A stretch of 64,000 bases of DNA from NCBI RefSeq assembly GCF_003966915.1, contig NZ_AP018150.1:1488001-1552000 (forward strand). The letters run 5' to 3'. The DNA is from Mycoavidus cysteinexigens. Its GTDB lineage: Bacteria; Pseudomonadota; Gammaproteobacteria; Burkholderiales; Burkholderiaceae. The notes beneath the pieces are model-generated. The model made no database searches. It had not been told where the DNA came from and saw nothing but the letters and a program-made list of their open reading frames with translations. The translations under genes were made by a program, and so were the position numbers. Each line of letters begins with the position of its first letter. The stretch's first letter is position 1. Positions 17,053-26,780 of this stretch are shown one piece after another.

Positions 17053-17073
17053 TAGGGGGCCAAGCGCCCCCTA
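17053..17073. terminator. Hairpin between convergent genes
   Basis: An eight-base-pair perfect stem (tagggggc/gcccccta) with a five-base loop lies between the lipoprotein gene (+) and bamC (-). It has a strong GC stem but no T run. Confidence 0.5.
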
Positions 17074-17086
17074 CTATCGCTAGCGC

Positions 17087-17866
17087 TTACTTTACGCTCT
17101 GTCGGCGCGCATTAAGGTTAAGCTGCTCCGCCTGCGCAGCAGTCAACCCAAATTGCTCCATCAAGCGCTTCAATAACGCGGTTTCAAGCTCTGGACTACG
17201 CGCCCGATCTTGCCAACGCGAGCTTTCTTGGAAGCGGCCAATTAATACTTCTTCCATCCCGCGGTGGGTAATTGAAATGGCCGTTGTGCCGTTGGCATTT
17301 TGCTCTACTAACATGCGGAAGCGGTCGCGCATACCGGATGAATATAATTTATCTGCCACTTGGCCAAGCACGCGGCGCAACCAATCATTAGAAATTTGCG
17401 CGCGGTTTTCGGTCCAATCGGTCTCCATTAAGCCCATTTCGGGTCGATCTAAAGTCAATGTAAAACCATTGCTTGTCCAAAATGCCCGTAATAATGGCCA
17501 TAATTGCGTAGGGGTGTAACCTGCCACCACCAGCCAACGTTGATGGTCGTCTGCTTCAACCTGGAGCCTTAAAGAAACCGGCTGGGCGGTACGCCCTAAG
17601 AGTTGATTAGGCTTGGCCTGCGCGCGTTGCTCGGTTGTCCCCAACGCCTCGATTTTGGTCTGGGTTAGCGCAGAAAAATATTCGCTATGTTGGAGCGGCG
17701 TTAAATCAGCCGGCACCGTAAGCGCAGGCGCTGCTTTCGCGTTTTTATAATCGACGCGATCTGGAGAAAACCATTCGTTGGCTGTGCTACAGCCAGTCAG
17801 CGCAGAACTCATTAACAGCGTCACGGTCGCGCACTGGACAAAAAAATAAGGCTTAATATATTTCAT
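17087..17866 (-). CDS. bamC: Outer membrane assembly lipoprotein BamC (NlpB)
   Basis: Lipoprotein of the BAM complex that inserts beta-barrel proteins into the outer membrane. The signal sequence ends in the lipobox LTGC, near residue 26 from the chosen ATG. The following segment FSPDRVDYKNAKAAPAL with LTVPADLTPLQHSEYF is the typical unstructured BamD-binding leader. Two helix-grip domains follow. The ATG at 17866 (MKYIKPYFF) is preferred over the upstream in-frame start at 17908, which adds a basic non-signal stretch. It directly follows dapA, the same dapA-bamC order as in many proteobacteria, suggesting one transcript. Confidence 0.88.
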   Translation of the reverse strand: MKYIKPYFFVQCATVTLLMSSALTGCSTANEWFSPDRVDYKNAKAAPALTVPADLTPLQHSEYFSALTQTKIEALGTTEQRAQAKPNQLLGRTAQPVSLRLQVEADDHQRWLVVAGYTPTQLWPLLRAFWTSNGFTLTLDRPEMGLMETDWTENRAQISNDWLRRVLGQVADKLYSSGMRDRFRMLVEQNANGTTAISITHRGMEEVLIGRFQESSRWQDRARSPELETALLKRLMEQFGLTAAQAEQLNLNARRQSVK

Positions 17867-17926
17867 CGGATGTGATTTAAAGCGGGCTCGCAGCCGGCAG
17901 GTAAACAAGTTTAAGAGGAGCGATGG

Positions 17927-18835
17927 CTAGACTAAACATGCTTCGCGTAACGCACTCTGTAAAGCTGCGTGATGAGATGCATCGAGTGGCGTAAGTGGCA
18001 AGCGGATACCGCTTTTGATTTTGCCTAACTGCGTCAGCGCCCATTTTACGGGAATCGGATTCGATTCAATAAATAGATCGCGGTGCAATGCTAAAAGCTG
18101 CATATGGATGGCGCGCGCACGCGCCACTTCGCCAGCCAGCGCCGCCACGCACAAATCACTCATGGCCCGCGGCGCCAAGTTTGCGGTGACTGAAATATTG
18201 CCATGGCCGCCCATTAACATGAATGCCACAGCCGTCGGATCATCACCGCTATAAATGGAAAAATGCGCCGGCGCGGATTTCATCAATTCAATCCCGCGTT
18301 CCAGTTTGCCAGTTGCATCTTTAACTCCCACAATGCCAGGTACTTGAGCCAGTTTTAGAATCGTTTGATTGCTCATATCAGCCACGGTGCGACCGGGCAC
18401 ATTATATAAAATCAACGGCAAATCGACCTGCTCGGCAATCTTTGCAAAGTGTTGGAAGATCCCGGCCTGGGTTGGCTTGTTGTAATAAGGCACGACTTGC
18501 AAAGTCGCATCTGCGCCGACTTGTTTTGCATATTCAGTCAGCGCCACCGCCTCAGCCGTTGAGTTGCCGCCTGCGCCAGCAATCACTGGAATGCGCGCTG
18601 CCGCATGTTCTACGGCAGTTTTAATTAATAACTGATGTTCATCGATTGAGACCGTCGGCGATTCTCCGCTCGTACCCACAATCACAATCGCCTTGGTGCC
18701 TTGTTCTACATGCCAATCAATTAATGCGCGTAAGGTAGGCAAATCCAAACTGCCGTCTTCGAACATCGGTGTGACCAACGCGACAATACTGCCACGCACA
18801 GAAAAAATAGAAGGGTCTTTTATCAAACCAGTCAT
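17927..18835 (-). CDS. dapA: 4-hydroxy-tetrahydrodipicolinate synthase
   Basis: Condenses pyruvate and aspartate semialdehyde, the first committed step of lysine and meso-diaminopimelate synthesis. It is a TIM barrel of 302 residues. Substrate motif [10 protein letters not shown] is near residue 55, the catalytic tyrosine is in [10 protein letters not shown], and the Schiff-base lysine is in [13 protein letters not shown]. Length and motifs are normal, so the diaminopimelate branch seems functional at this step. trpS lies upstream on the same strand. Confidence 0.95.
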   Translation of the reverse strand: MTGLIKDPSIFSVRGSIVALVTPMFEDGSLDLPTLRALIDWHVEQGTKAIVIVGTSGESPTVSIDEHQLLIKTAVEHAAARIPVIAGAGGNSTAEAVALTEYAKQVGADATLQVVPYYNKPTQAGIFQHFAKIAEQVDLPLILYNVPGRTVADMSNQTILKLAQVPGIVGVKDATGKLERGIELMKSAPAHFSIYSGDDPTAVAFMLMGGHGNISVTANLAPRAMSDLCVAALAGEVARARAIHMQLLALHRDLFIESNPIPVKWALTQLGKIKSGIRLPLTPLDASHHAALQSALREACLV

Positions 18836-18875
18836 CGCATTAAGAATAAATTAAGCCATTAAGTTTAATGGGTGA

Positions 18876-20081
18876 TTAGGAGTAAGAAAGGCCCATCGCC
18901 TCCCGCACTTCACGCATCGTCTCTTGGGCGACTTTGCGCGCTTTATCGCAACCGTCCGCGACAATCGCGCGCAGCAACGAAGGATCATCAACATACTTTT
19001 GAGCCCGCTCAAGCATCGGCTGCTGTTCATGCAAAATAGCATCAATCACGGGTTGTTTGCACTCTAGGCAGCCAATCCCCGCACTCCGGCAGCCTTTTTG
19101 CACCCAGGCTTGCGTGGTTTCATCTGAATAGGACAAATGAAACTGCCAGACCGGACATTTTTCTGGCTCGCCAGGATCAGTGCGCCGCACGCGAGCCGGA
19201 TCCGTTGGCATGATGCGCACTTTCTTTTCAATCGAGCGTGCATCTTCGCGCAAGCCAATCGTATTGCCATACGATTTTGACATTTTTTGTCCATCTAGGC
19301 CAGGCATGCGTGAAGCTTCAGTCAATTGCGCTTGCGGTTCTACCAAGATGAGCTTGCGCGCACCCTCAAGATAGCCGAAGAGCCGCTCGCGATCGTTCAT
19401 GGATAAGCTCTGCGATTCTTGCAAAAGCGCGCGCGCTTTTTCGAGCGCCTCGCTATCCCCCTCTTGTTGGTAAGCATTGCGCAGCTCATGGTAAAGCTTA
19501 CTGCGCCGCCCGCCCAGCTTTTTAGCGGCGGAGAGGGCTTTTTCTTCAAAATTGGCCTCACCACCATAGAGATAGTTAAAGCGCCGCGCAATTTCACGCG
19601 TCATTTCAACATGGGGTATTTGATCTGCGCCAACCGGCACATGCGAGGCGCGGTAGAGCAATATATCCGCCGCCATCAACACTGGGTAGCCTAGAAAACC
19701 GTACGTCGAGAGATCTTTCTCTTTGAGTTTTTCAATTTGCTCACGGTAAGTCGGTACCCGTTCGAGCCAGCCGAGTGGCGTGCCCATACCAAGCAGCAAC
19801 GCCAATTCCGCGTGCTCAGGCACGCGGCTTTGAATAAACAGCGTGGCTTGGGCTGGATCAATGCCAGCCGCCAACCAATCAATCAAGACTTCCCACACAT
19901 GGCGCTCGATCACTTCTGGCGTTTCATAGTGCGTGGTTAATGCGTGCCAATCCACCACACAAAAAAGGCATGGGTACTCAGATTGCAGCCGCCCCCAGTT
20001 TTTCAAGACACCATGATAGTGCCCAAGATGCAGCGCCCCAGTTGGACGCATACCGGAAAAAATACGATCTGGAAACAGCAT
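18876..20081 (-). CDS. trpS: Tryptophanyl-tRNA synthetase
   Basis: Charges tRNA-Trp; class I synthetase of about 401 residues. The HIGH-type motif is in GALHLGHYHGVLKNW and the KMSKS motif in GQKMSKSYGN. A cysteine set C-x21-C-x6-C-x2-C (CPVW...GCRSAGIGCLECK) resembles the [4Fe-4S] motif reported in Thermotoga TrpRS. ATG 20081 (MLFPDRIFSGMRPTG) is chosen because synthetases begin just before this strand; the upstream extension to 20165 overlaps the protease gene. It lies 5 bp after the site-2 protease stop, suggesting coupling. Confidence 0.95.
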   Translation of the reverse strand: MLFPDRIFSGMRPTGALHLGHYHGVLKNWGRLQSEYPCLFCVVDWHALTTHYETPEVIERHVWEVLIDWLAAGIDPAQATLFIQSRVPEHAELALLLGMGTPLGWLERVPTYREQIEKLKEKDLSTYGFLGYPVLMAADILLYRASHVPVGADQIPHVEMTREIARRFNYLYGGEANFEEKALSAAKKLGGRRSKLYHELRNAYQQEGDSEALEKARALLQESQSLSMNDRERLFGYLEGARKLILVEPQAQLTEASRMPGLDGQKMSKSYGNTIGLREDARSIEKKVRIMPTDPARVRRTDPGEPEKCPVWQFHLSYSDETTQAWVQKGCRSAGIGCLECKQPVIDAILHEQQPMLERAQKYVDDPSLLRAIVADGCDKARKVAQETMREVREAMGLSYS

Positions 20082-20086
20082 AAATA

Positions 20087-20749
20087 TCAGCGCATCAGCG
20101 CAGTAAAAGGAGTTAACAATAAAGCGATCATATCGTAGCCCAGTTCGATTAATGGGCGCAGCCATAGTGCGCCTAACACGCCGGTCATCACGAGTGCTAA
20201 CACGATAAAAAAGCCATACGGCTCAAGCCGAGCTAGCGTCAAAGCCGCACGCGGCGGCAATAGCGAAACTAAGATCCGCCCGCCGTCTAACGGCGGCATC
20301 GGCAGCAGATTAAATACACACATCGCTAAATTAACCAGTACCCCGGCCATCGCCATGCGCAAAAAGAAAGGCTCATCGACGCCTAGCGCGCCTAGCAGAA
20401 TACTCGCAAAGGCCCAGACAAACGCCTGCGCAAAATTGCAACCCGGCCCGGCCAACGAGACCCAAAGGCTATGCCAACGCGGATTGCGTAAATTGCCAAA
20501 CGCCACCGGCACCGGTTTAGCATAACCGAAGACAAATGCCCCGTTCGTCGCAAAATAAAGCATCAGCGGCATTGCAATCGTCCCAAACGGGTCAATATGC
20601 TTAATTGGATTAAGACTAACCCGTCCTAATATATAAGCTGTGCTATCGCCGAATCGACGTGCAGCATAAGCATGCGCGGCTTCATGCAGGGTAATCGAGA
20701 ATAAAACCGGTAATGCGTATACCGCAATAGTTTGTACTAAATGATCCAT
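20087..20749 (-). CDS. Site-2 protease family (M50) membrane metalloprotease
   Basis: A 220-residue polytopic protein. The zinc motif HEAAH occurs in ITLHEAAHAYAARRFGD, and the third ligand motif in NLLPMPPLDGGRI. It corresponds to the short Rip/YwhC-like subgroup without PDZ domains. The adjacency protease-trpS is familiar from Burkholderia. Family members cut transmembrane segments of regulatory or other proteins; the substrate is unknown. Translation is probably coupled to trpS. Confidence 0.88.
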   Translation of the reverse strand: MDHLVQTIAVYALPVLFSITLHEAAHAYAARRFGDSTAYILGRVSLNPIKHIDPFGTIAMPLMLYFATNGAFVFGYAKPVPVAFGNLRNPRWHSLWVSLAGPGCNFAQAFVWAFASILLGALGVDEPFFLRMAMAGVLVNLAMCVFNLLPMPPLDGGRILVSLLPPRAALTLARLEPYGFFIVLALVMTGVLGALWLRPLIELGYDMIALLLTPFTALMR

Positions 20750-20836
20750 AGCCCGCTATTGTAACTAAGCGCGGGCGCTAAGTTTAAAAAATCAAAATCC
20801 ATGATGAGCGTCGTTCCTGTTCATTGCTGAGCGCGT

Positions 20837-21670
20837 CTATAGCCAAGCGTGCCAAACCGGCGTTAAATCGGCCGGCAGCGCTGGCAAACTGCCCAAAGCA
20901 GTCCGACTTTCTTTTGGCGCATGGAAATCCGAACCGCGCGAAGCCCAAAATCCGTAGTGGCGCGCAATTTGCGCATACTCTTGATACTGTTGCTTAGTGT
21001 GGCTGCCAGTGATGACCTCAATCGCCTTGCCGCCTAATTCTTTAAAAGTGGTCAACAGTATCTCAAATTCACGCGGCGTAAAGCGATAACGGCCTGGATG
21101 CGCAAGCACCGCCACCCCACCCGCAGCGTTAATCCAGCTGATTGCATCGGTCAGTTGCGCCCAGCAATGCGGCACAAAACCCGGATGCCCCTCAATTAAA
21201 TATCGTTTAAACACAGCCGGCAGCGATGGCGCAAAACCGGCTTCAACCAAATAACGTGCAAAATGCGTGCGCGCAATCAAATCGGGATTAGATGCGTAAC
21301 GGAGGGCCCCGGCATAAGCATCCTTGATGCCCACCTTGGCCAACTCTGTCGCCATTGCCTGCGCCCGCGCCACGCGCCCACGGCGGGCCTCAGCCAAGCC
21401 ATTGACGAGCGCGGCGCAGTCTGGATTAAAATTCAAGCCAACTACATGCACGGTGCGCTCAGCCCAAGTGACCGAGATTTCAACCCCACACACATATTGC
21501 ATTCCCAACGCAGTTGCCGCCTGATGCGCGGCGTGCTGCCCGCTTAATTCATCATGATCCGTCAGCGACCACAGTTTCACCCCGCCAGCATACGCATAGC
21601 GTGCGACTTCCGCCGGCGTAAGCACGCCGTCTGAACAATTGGAATGGCAATGAAGGTCAGCGTTAAGCAT
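20837..21670 (-). CDS. PHP-domain phosphoesterase (3',5'-nucleoside bisphosphate phosphatase, Rnm/YciV-like)
   Basis: A 277-residue PHP protein. Metal-binding motifs are ADLHCHSNCSDG at residues 4-15, SLTDHDELSGQ, VLAHPGRYR and SRGSDFHAP. The best match in memory is YciV/TrpH, which hydrolyses 3',5'-bisphosphonucleotides and trims short RNA 5' ends. In related Burkholderia a yciO/Sua5-like gene often lies between this gene and the M50 gene; here only 87 bases separate them, so that gene is absent from this position. Confidence 0.85.
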   Translation of the reverse strand: MLNADLHCHSNCSDGVLTPAEVARYAYAGGVKLWSLTDHDELSGQHAAHQAATALGMQYVCGVEISVTWAERTVHVVGLNFNPDCAALVNGLAEARRGRVARAQAMATELAKVGIKDAYAGALRYASNPDLIARTHFARYLVEAGFAPSLPAVFKRYLIEGHPGFVPHCWAQLTDAISWINAAGGVAVLAHPGRYRFTPREFEILLTTFKELGGKAIEVITGSHTKQQYQEYAQIARHYGFWASRGSDFHAPKESRTALGSLPALPADLTPVWHAWL

Positions 21671-21767
21671 TATGAAATTTCGCGAATAGAGGTATTTTAC
21701 TTGCTTTGCTGTGTTATTTTTGAATTTTTACAGGATATATCGTTAAGCACCTTAGTTCATCTCATTT

Positions 21768-22127
21768 ATGCGACAAAAATTTCTTGCATTAAAGCGCCTC
21801 TCGGTTGCCCGTGTACTCACGGTTTTCTCTCTCGCGTTAGCGGGTTGCGCCCAGCCCGGATCGGCTGAGTACACGACAGTGCTAAGCCAGCTTCCCGCTG
21901 CTTCAGCGGGGGCGCCGCTCAGCCCTCAGCAGCGTCTATTTTATGATGCCGTCGGCGCACAAATGCTAGTGGAAAACAACTGGGCGGCAGCCTTCGAACA
22001 GACCGCTGGCATGTACTATTACCCGCGACCCACCTATAATATTTACAGTTGGCCTGCTGGTTATTGGTCTTATAATTTTTATAACTACAACTACTGGAGA
22101 GGCCATTACAGCCGGTATGGATGGTAG
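21768..22127 (+). CDS. Putative lipoprotein with Tyr/Asn/Trp-rich tail
   Basis: A 119-residue protein. The lipobox LAGC follows a basic signal sequence, Cys near residue 27. The middle (SPQQRLFYDAVGAQMLVENNWAAAFE) is helical in character. The last 40 residues are very rich in Tyr, Asn, Trp and Pro, ending in a run like YNFYNYNYWRGHYSRYGW. No family is recognised. It is upstream of mscL in the same direction, 63 bp away. Function is unknown; outer-membrane anchoring is inferred from the lipobox. Confidence 0.68.
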   Translation: MRQKFLALKRLSVARVLTVFSLALAGCAQPGSAEYTTVLSQLPAASAGAPLSPQQRLFYDAVGAQMLVENNWAAAFEQTAGMYYYPRPTYNIYSWPAGYWSYNFYNYNYWRGHYSRYGW

Positions 22128-22190
22128 AGATAGTCAGGCCATGCGTCAATCCGCTTTTTTTATACAACATTCTAAACTCAGGGGCTCGCT

Positions 22191-22628
22191 ATGAAGTTAA
22201 TCCAAGATTTCAAAAAATTCGCGATTAAAGGTAATGTGATGGACTTAGCGATTGGCGTCATTATCGGGGGCGCTTTCTCAACGATTGTGAATTCCGTTGT
22301 GAAAGATTTAATTATGCCAGTTGCGAGTCTATTTACAGACGGTTTAGACTTTTCGAATCGGTTCATCCGGCTCGGCGCAATACCCGCTAATTTTCAGGGC
22401 AACCCTCACTCTTATAAAGATTTACAGGGAGCTGGCGTCGCCCTTTTCGGCTATGGCAGTTTTATTACCGTGGTGTTCAATTTCATCATCCTCGCCTTTG
22501 TCGTCTTTTTAATGATGAAATTTATTAATACTTTGCGCGACGCTCAAACCAACGCCCCAGCTGCCGCCCCACCAGAAGATGTTTTGCTGTTGCGAGAAAT
22601 CCGTGACGTGCTCAAACAACCCAAATAA
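22191..22628 (+). CDS. mscL: Large-conductance mechanosensitive channel MscL
   Basis: Inner-membrane emergency valve opened by membrane tension. Residues 1-40 carry the signature [20 protein letters not shown]; a second helix is at about 80-105 ([19 protein letters not shown]). The cytoplasmic helix near the C-terminus ends [15 protein letters not shown]. At 145 residues it is typical. Convergent with pbpG, 11 bp apart. Confidence 0.96.
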   Translation: MKLIQDFKKFAIKGNVMDLAIGVIIGGAFSTIVNSVVKDLIMPVASLFTDGLDFSNRFIRLGAIPANFQGNPHSYKDLQGAGVALFGYGSFITVVFNFIILAFVVFLMMKFINTLRDAQTNAPAAAPPEDVLLLREIRDVLKQPK

Positions 22629-22639
22629 GAGCTTACTTT

Positions 22640-23731
22640 TTAACTATCGGCGGCAGCGTCAGCCCGACTGATATGCTGCACGCCGCCATTGCCCACCCAA
22701 CTGCGGATGCGTTTAGCGTCGCCCAGGCGCGAGTATTTGCCCGTCGAGTCAAGCAATACGATAATCAGTGGGCGATTTTGAATCGTGGCTTGCATCACCA
22801 AACACTCACCCGCTTCGCGGATAAAACCGGTTTTTTGTAGACCAATTTCCCAGCTTGGGTTGCGCACCAGCGCATTGGTGCTGCGATACTGCAGCGCCTT
22901 CCTGCTGGTAAAGACGTTATGATTCGCATCAGTTGAGAACTCGCGGATCAATGGATACTGATAAGCGGCTTTGACCATTTTAGCCAAATCGCGCGCGCTA
23001 GAAACATTATGGCTAGAAAGCCCGGTTGGATCCAAAAAGCGCGTATCTCTCATCCCCAAGCTTTGGGCTTTTTGGTTCATCGCTGTAATAAACCCCAAGC
23101 GGCCACCTGGATAGTAGCGCGACAAAGCTGCCGCGGCACGGTTTTCAGACGACATTAATGCAATATGCAGCATATCCGAGCGCGATAAGCGCGACCCTAC
23201 GGATAAGCGTGAGCCCGTGCCTTTTTCAAGATCTCGATCTGCGACGCTTACCTCAAGTATATCCGTCAGCGGTAAATTAGCATCCAGCGTTACCATCGCA
23301 GTCATCAGCTTACTAATTGAAGCAATCGGCAATACGGCTTGCGCATTTTTTTCAAACAGCGCTTCATTCGTATTTTGATCAATCACGTAGGCAACGCTTG
23401 AACGCAACGCAAGCGCATCTGGCGTTTGATGTAAGCCAAAGGAGCGCCCTAGCGATGGCGCGGATGGCTTAAATGCGACGCGGCGCACATTTTTCGTGCG
23501 CCGCACCTGCGCGCGCTGCGCGTAGACCGGGCTCCGATATGCCGCAGTCTGACTTTTTACATTGATTGTAGCCACCAATCTGGACGGGGCGGCGCTCGAC
23601 TTACGCTGCGCATAAGGCGAATCTGGCGCTGCCGGGACCCCAAGCGCTAACCGAGGGATGAGAGTTAACGCCATCAGTACGCTTAAATAAGCAACCGGCG
23701 GTAGCGCAGAGCGAATAAAGTTATTTCGCAT
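22640..23731 (-). CDS. pbpG: D-alanyl-D-alanine endopeptidase (S11, PbpG/PBP7-like)
   Basis: Periplasmic peptidase acting on cross-linked peptidoglycan. An N-terminal signal (about 1-32) and a basic linker of about 80 residues precede the catalytic domain. The SxxK motif is SISKLMTAM, the SxN motif SSENRAAAAL, and the KTG motif QKTGFIREAG. At 363 residues it is a normal length for the Burkholderia form with extended linker. Together with dapA and the NlpC/P60 gene it indicates a maintained cell wall. Confidence 0.9.
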   Translation of the reverse strand: MRNNFIRSALPPVAYLSVLMALTLIPRLALGVPAAPDSPYAQRKSSAAPSRLVATINVKSQTAAYRSPVYAQRAQVRRTKNVRRVAFKPSAPSLGRSFGLHQTPDALALRSSVAYVIDQNTNEALFEKNAQAVLPIASISKLMTAMVTLDANLPLTDILEVSVADRDLEKGTGSRLSVGSRLSRSDMLHIALMSSENRAAAALSRYYPGGRLGFITAMNQKAQSLGMRDTRFLDPTGLSSHNVSSARDLAKMVKAAYQYPLIREFSTDANHNVFTSRKALQYRSTNALVRNPSWEIGLQKTGFIREAGECLVMQATIQNRPLIIVLLDSTGKYSRLGDAKRIRSWVGNGGVQHISRADAAADS

Positions 23732-23870
23732 GACCCAAAGCCAAGAAAAGTTGTGATAGCTGATTCGCGCTAAGCAATTCTAATAGCCCGAAGATGTTTA
23801 TCAGTGTAGCCAAGGCTTTTATAAATAACCATTACAAACTGTATCAAAGTGAGCGCAAACGAAGGGGCGG

Positions 23871-24692
23871 TTATAAGGTTTGCATCTTGCGTTTGCGCTC
23901 TGAGACTTGCATCATATGGGTTGCTATCACGACACCAATTGTTACAACTGTAATAAAAATCGTAGCCAGCGCATTCATTTCTGGATTCAACCCCAGCCGC
24001 ACACGCGAAAATACGACTAACGGCAAGGTTGTCGAGCCAGGTCCCGACAAAAAGGACGACAGCACGAGGTCATCAATGGATAACGTAAATGATAGCAGCC
24101 AACCCGCAATCAAAGCCTGTGAAATTAAAGGGAGCGTCACCGTAAAAAATACCTTAATGGGCGTTGCGCCAAGGTCGAGCGCAGCCTCTTCTAACGCTGG
24201 ATTCAAGTCGCGCACGCGTGACTGGACAATAATCGCCACATAAGAAATCCCCAACATCACATGCCCCGCCCAGATTGTGAGGATTCCGCGTTCAGTCGGC
24301 CAACCTAAAAAATTACTCAGTTCGACAAAGAGCAATAACAACGAGATCCCTTGAATCACTTCAGGAATCACCAACGGCGCGTTAATCATCGCGCTATACA
24401 ACGTAAAGCCGCGAAAACGTCCCATCCGCGCCAACACAAAACCCGCCCAGGTGCCAATTGCCACCGAGGCGAAAGCTGTGAGCGCCGCAATCCGGAGCGA
24501 GAGCCAGGCAGCCGCGAGCAGTTCTTCGTCATGCAGCAGCGCTTCATACCATTTTAAAGAAAAACCCGTCCATACCGTGACTAAAGCCGACTCGTTAAAC
24601 GAATAGACAATCAGGCTGATAATCGGCGCGTATAGAAAAAAGAAGCCCGTGCCCAGCATAGCGAGGCGTAACGATCGATGTGGTTTGATCAT
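23871..24692 (-). CDS. potI: Putrescine/spermidine ABC transporter permease PotI
   Basis: Second inner-membrane permease of a polyamine importer, 273 residues with about six helices. The coupling loop EEAALDLGATPIKVFFTVTLP is the expected EAA motif. Its ATG overlaps the potH stop. Last gene of the four-gene potFGHI unit on the minus strand. Confidence 0.92.
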   Translation of the reverse strand: MIKPHRSLRLAMLGTGFFFLYAPIISLIVYSFNESALVTVWTGFSLKWYEALLHDEELLAAAWLSLRIAALTAFASVAIGTWAGFVLARMGRFRGFTLYSAMINAPLVIPEVIQGISLLLLFVELSNFLGWPTERGILTIWAGHVMLGISYVAIIVQSRVRDLNPALEEAALDLGATPIKVFFTVTLPLISQALIAGWLLSFTLSIDDLVLSSFLSGPGSTTLPLVVFSRVRLGLNPEMNALATIFITVVTIGVVIATHMMQVSERKRKMQTL

Positions 24693-25594
24693 GACTTGCT
24701 AGAAAGCTCTTTCACTTGAGAATGCTGAAACAGCGCCATTGGCACCAGTAACAGTAACACCATGGCACAAGTGACGGCTGACGCCATAGGCCAATCAGCA
24801 TTGTTAAAAAATTCATTCCACATGACGCGGCCAATCATTAAAGTATCGGCTCCGCCAAGCAACTCTGGAATCACATATTCCCCTACCGCCGGAATAAAGA
24901 CCAGTAGACAACCGGCCATAATGCCATTTCTGGAAAGCGGCAACGTAATTTGCACAAAGACTTTCCAAGGCCGCGCCCCTAAATCATGGGCAGCCTCTAG
25001 CAAACGCAAATCCATTTTGACTAAATGCGCATAGAGCGGCATCACTAAAAAAGGCAGATATGAATACACCATCCCGATATATACCGCAATATTCGTGTGA
25101 TAAAGCTCGATTGGCGTTTCGATCAAACCGGCCCAGATTAAAAAATTATTCAATAAGCCGTTATTCTTCAAAATCCCAATCCACGCATACACACGAATCA
25201 AAAACGAAGTCCAAAAAGGCAGCATGACTGCCATCAGCAAGATATTACGGGTGACTGGGTTTGAGCGCGCAATGTAATACGCCATCGGATAACCGATGAG
25301 TAAGCACAGCACCGTCGAAATCGCCGCCACTTTCAGTGAATTTACATAAGTGGCGAAGTACAAGTTATCCGTTAATAAAAACGCATAATTGGACAGTTGC
25401 AGGGTGATCTTAAGCACCCCGTCTTTGAGCACTGCCAGCTCGCTATACGGGGGAATCCCGAGCCGCAAATCTGCAAAGCTGATTTTGACGACTAACAGAA
25501 AAGGGACAAAGAAAAACAGCAAGAGCCAAATATAAGGGCCGGCAATGACGGCGGCGCGGCCTTGAGGGGCTAAGCGTTGCAACCAGGCCTTCAT
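24689..25594 (-). CDS. potH: Putrescine/spermidine ABC transporter permease PotH
   Basis: First permease of the importer. The coupling loop LLEAAHDLGARPWKVFVQITLP is the EAA motif. ATG 25594 (MKAWLQRLAPQGRA) is preferred: it overlaps the potG stop by four bases (ATGA), the common arrangement for coupled translation. The upstream extension to 25627 lies inside potG. About 301 residues. Confidence 0.92.
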   Translation of the reverse strand: MKAWLQRLAPQGRAAVIAGPYIWLLLFFFVPFLLVVKISFADLRLGIPPYSELAVLKDGVLKITLQLSNYAFLLTDNLYFATYVNSLKVAAISTVLCLLIGYPMAYYIARSNPVTRNILLMAVMLPFWTSFLIRVYAWIGILKNNGLLNNFLIWAGLIETPIELYHTNIAVYIGMVYSYLPFLVMPLYAHLVKMDLRLLEAAHDLGARPWKVFVQITLPLSRNGIMAGCLLVFIPAVGEYVIPELLGGADTLMIGRVMWNEFFNNADWPMASAVTCAMVLLLLVPMALFQHSQVKELSSKS

Positions 25595-26745
25595 TTTGTC
25601 AGCACCACGCCCGACTCTGGGCTCCAACTAATAAAGACTTCATCGTCGTAAGTCGGCGCTTGCATTTCCGTAAGCGCTAAACTGGAAACATTCGCCACCA
25701 CCATTTTGCCGGAATCAAGCATTACGTGGTAAAGCGTGTACCCCCCGCGGTATGCAATATTGTCGACTTTACCGTGCGCCCAATTGTAATTTTGCGCCGG
25801 CGCTTGGCGCGTCACAGCAACCCGCTCTGGACGCACAGAAATCGTCACTTCCATGCCAAGCTGTCCCATCACACCATGGCTCACATATAGAGGTTTAGGC
25901 AAATCTGGACTTTGCACAAAGATATGATCCGCTTCATCCTCTACGATCGTGCCCGCAAAAAAATTCGTCGAGCCGATAAATTCAGCGCAAAAGCGGCTAT
26001 TCGGATATTCATAGACTTCTAGCGGCGTGCCAATTTGCACAATGCGCCCATCCGTCATCACCGCCACTCGGTCCGCCATGACCATGGCCTCTTCTTGGTC
26101 ATGCGTGACCATAATGCAAGTCACGCCGACTTTATCCAGAATATCCATCAATTCAATCTGCGTGCGCTGCCGAATTTGTTTATCCAGCGCCGACATGGGT
26201 TCATCCAGTAGCAGCAATTTAGGTCGTTTAACCAGACTGCGCGCGAGCGCCACGCGCTGCTGCTGACCGCCTGACAGTTGATGCGGCTTGCGCTTAGCCA
26301 AGTGGCTCATTTGCACTAGCTCAAGCGCACTGGCCACACGCTCTTGAATTTCCGCTTTGGGCCGGCCTTCTTGTTTGAGGCCAAAAGCCACATTAGCGTG
26401 CGCCGTCATATGCGGAAAAAGCGCATAAGACTGGAACATCATATTGACCGGACGCCGGTATGGTGGCATTTGAGCCAGATCTTCGCCATCAATCAAAATA
26501 CGGCCTGACGTCAAAGTTTCAAAACCCGCTAACATCCTCAGCAAGGTCGATTTGCCACAGCCCGAACTGCCAAGCAAAGCAAAAATTTCCCCTCGTTTAA
26601 CCGACAGACTGACATTTTGCACAGCCGTAGTCGCGCCAAATTTCTTTACGGCATCAATAATTTGGACAAAATCGCTTTCCTGACTGTGCAGACTCAGTGG
26701 CTTAGCAGGCGTAACAGTAGGGCCATGGGATGAATCTCTGCTCAT
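25591..26745 (-). CDS. potG: Putrescine/spermidine ABC transporter ATPase PotG
   Basis: Energy-coupling subunit, 384 residues. Walker A GSSGCGKST is near residue 58, the signature is LSGGQQQR, and Walker B is LLLLDEPMSALD. The C-terminal TOBE-type regulatory domain includes ISVRPERVAVT. It lies 35 bp downstream of potF and overlaps potH. Confidence 0.94.
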   Translation of the reverse strand: MSRDSSHGPTVTPAKPLSLHSQESDFVQIIDAVKKFGATTAVQNVSLSVKRGEIFALLGSSGCGKSTLLRMLAGFETLTSGRILIDGEDLAQMPPYRRPVNMMFQSYALFPHMTAHANVAFGLKQEGRPKAEIQERVASALELVQMSHLAKRKPHQLSGGQQQRVALARSLVKRPKLLLLDEPMSALDKQIRQRTQIELMDILDKVGVTCIMVTHDQEEAMVMADRVAVMTDGRIVQIGTPLEVYEYPNSRFCAEFIGSTNFFAGTIVEDEADHIFVQSPDLPKPLYVSHGVMGQLGMEVTISVRPERVAVTRQAPAQNYNWAHGKVDNIAYRGGYTLYHVMLDSGKMVVANVSSLALTEMQAPTYDDEVFISWSPESGVVLTK

Positions 26746-26780
26746 TAAAACTTAATACCTTTACAATAGAAAAACAAACA

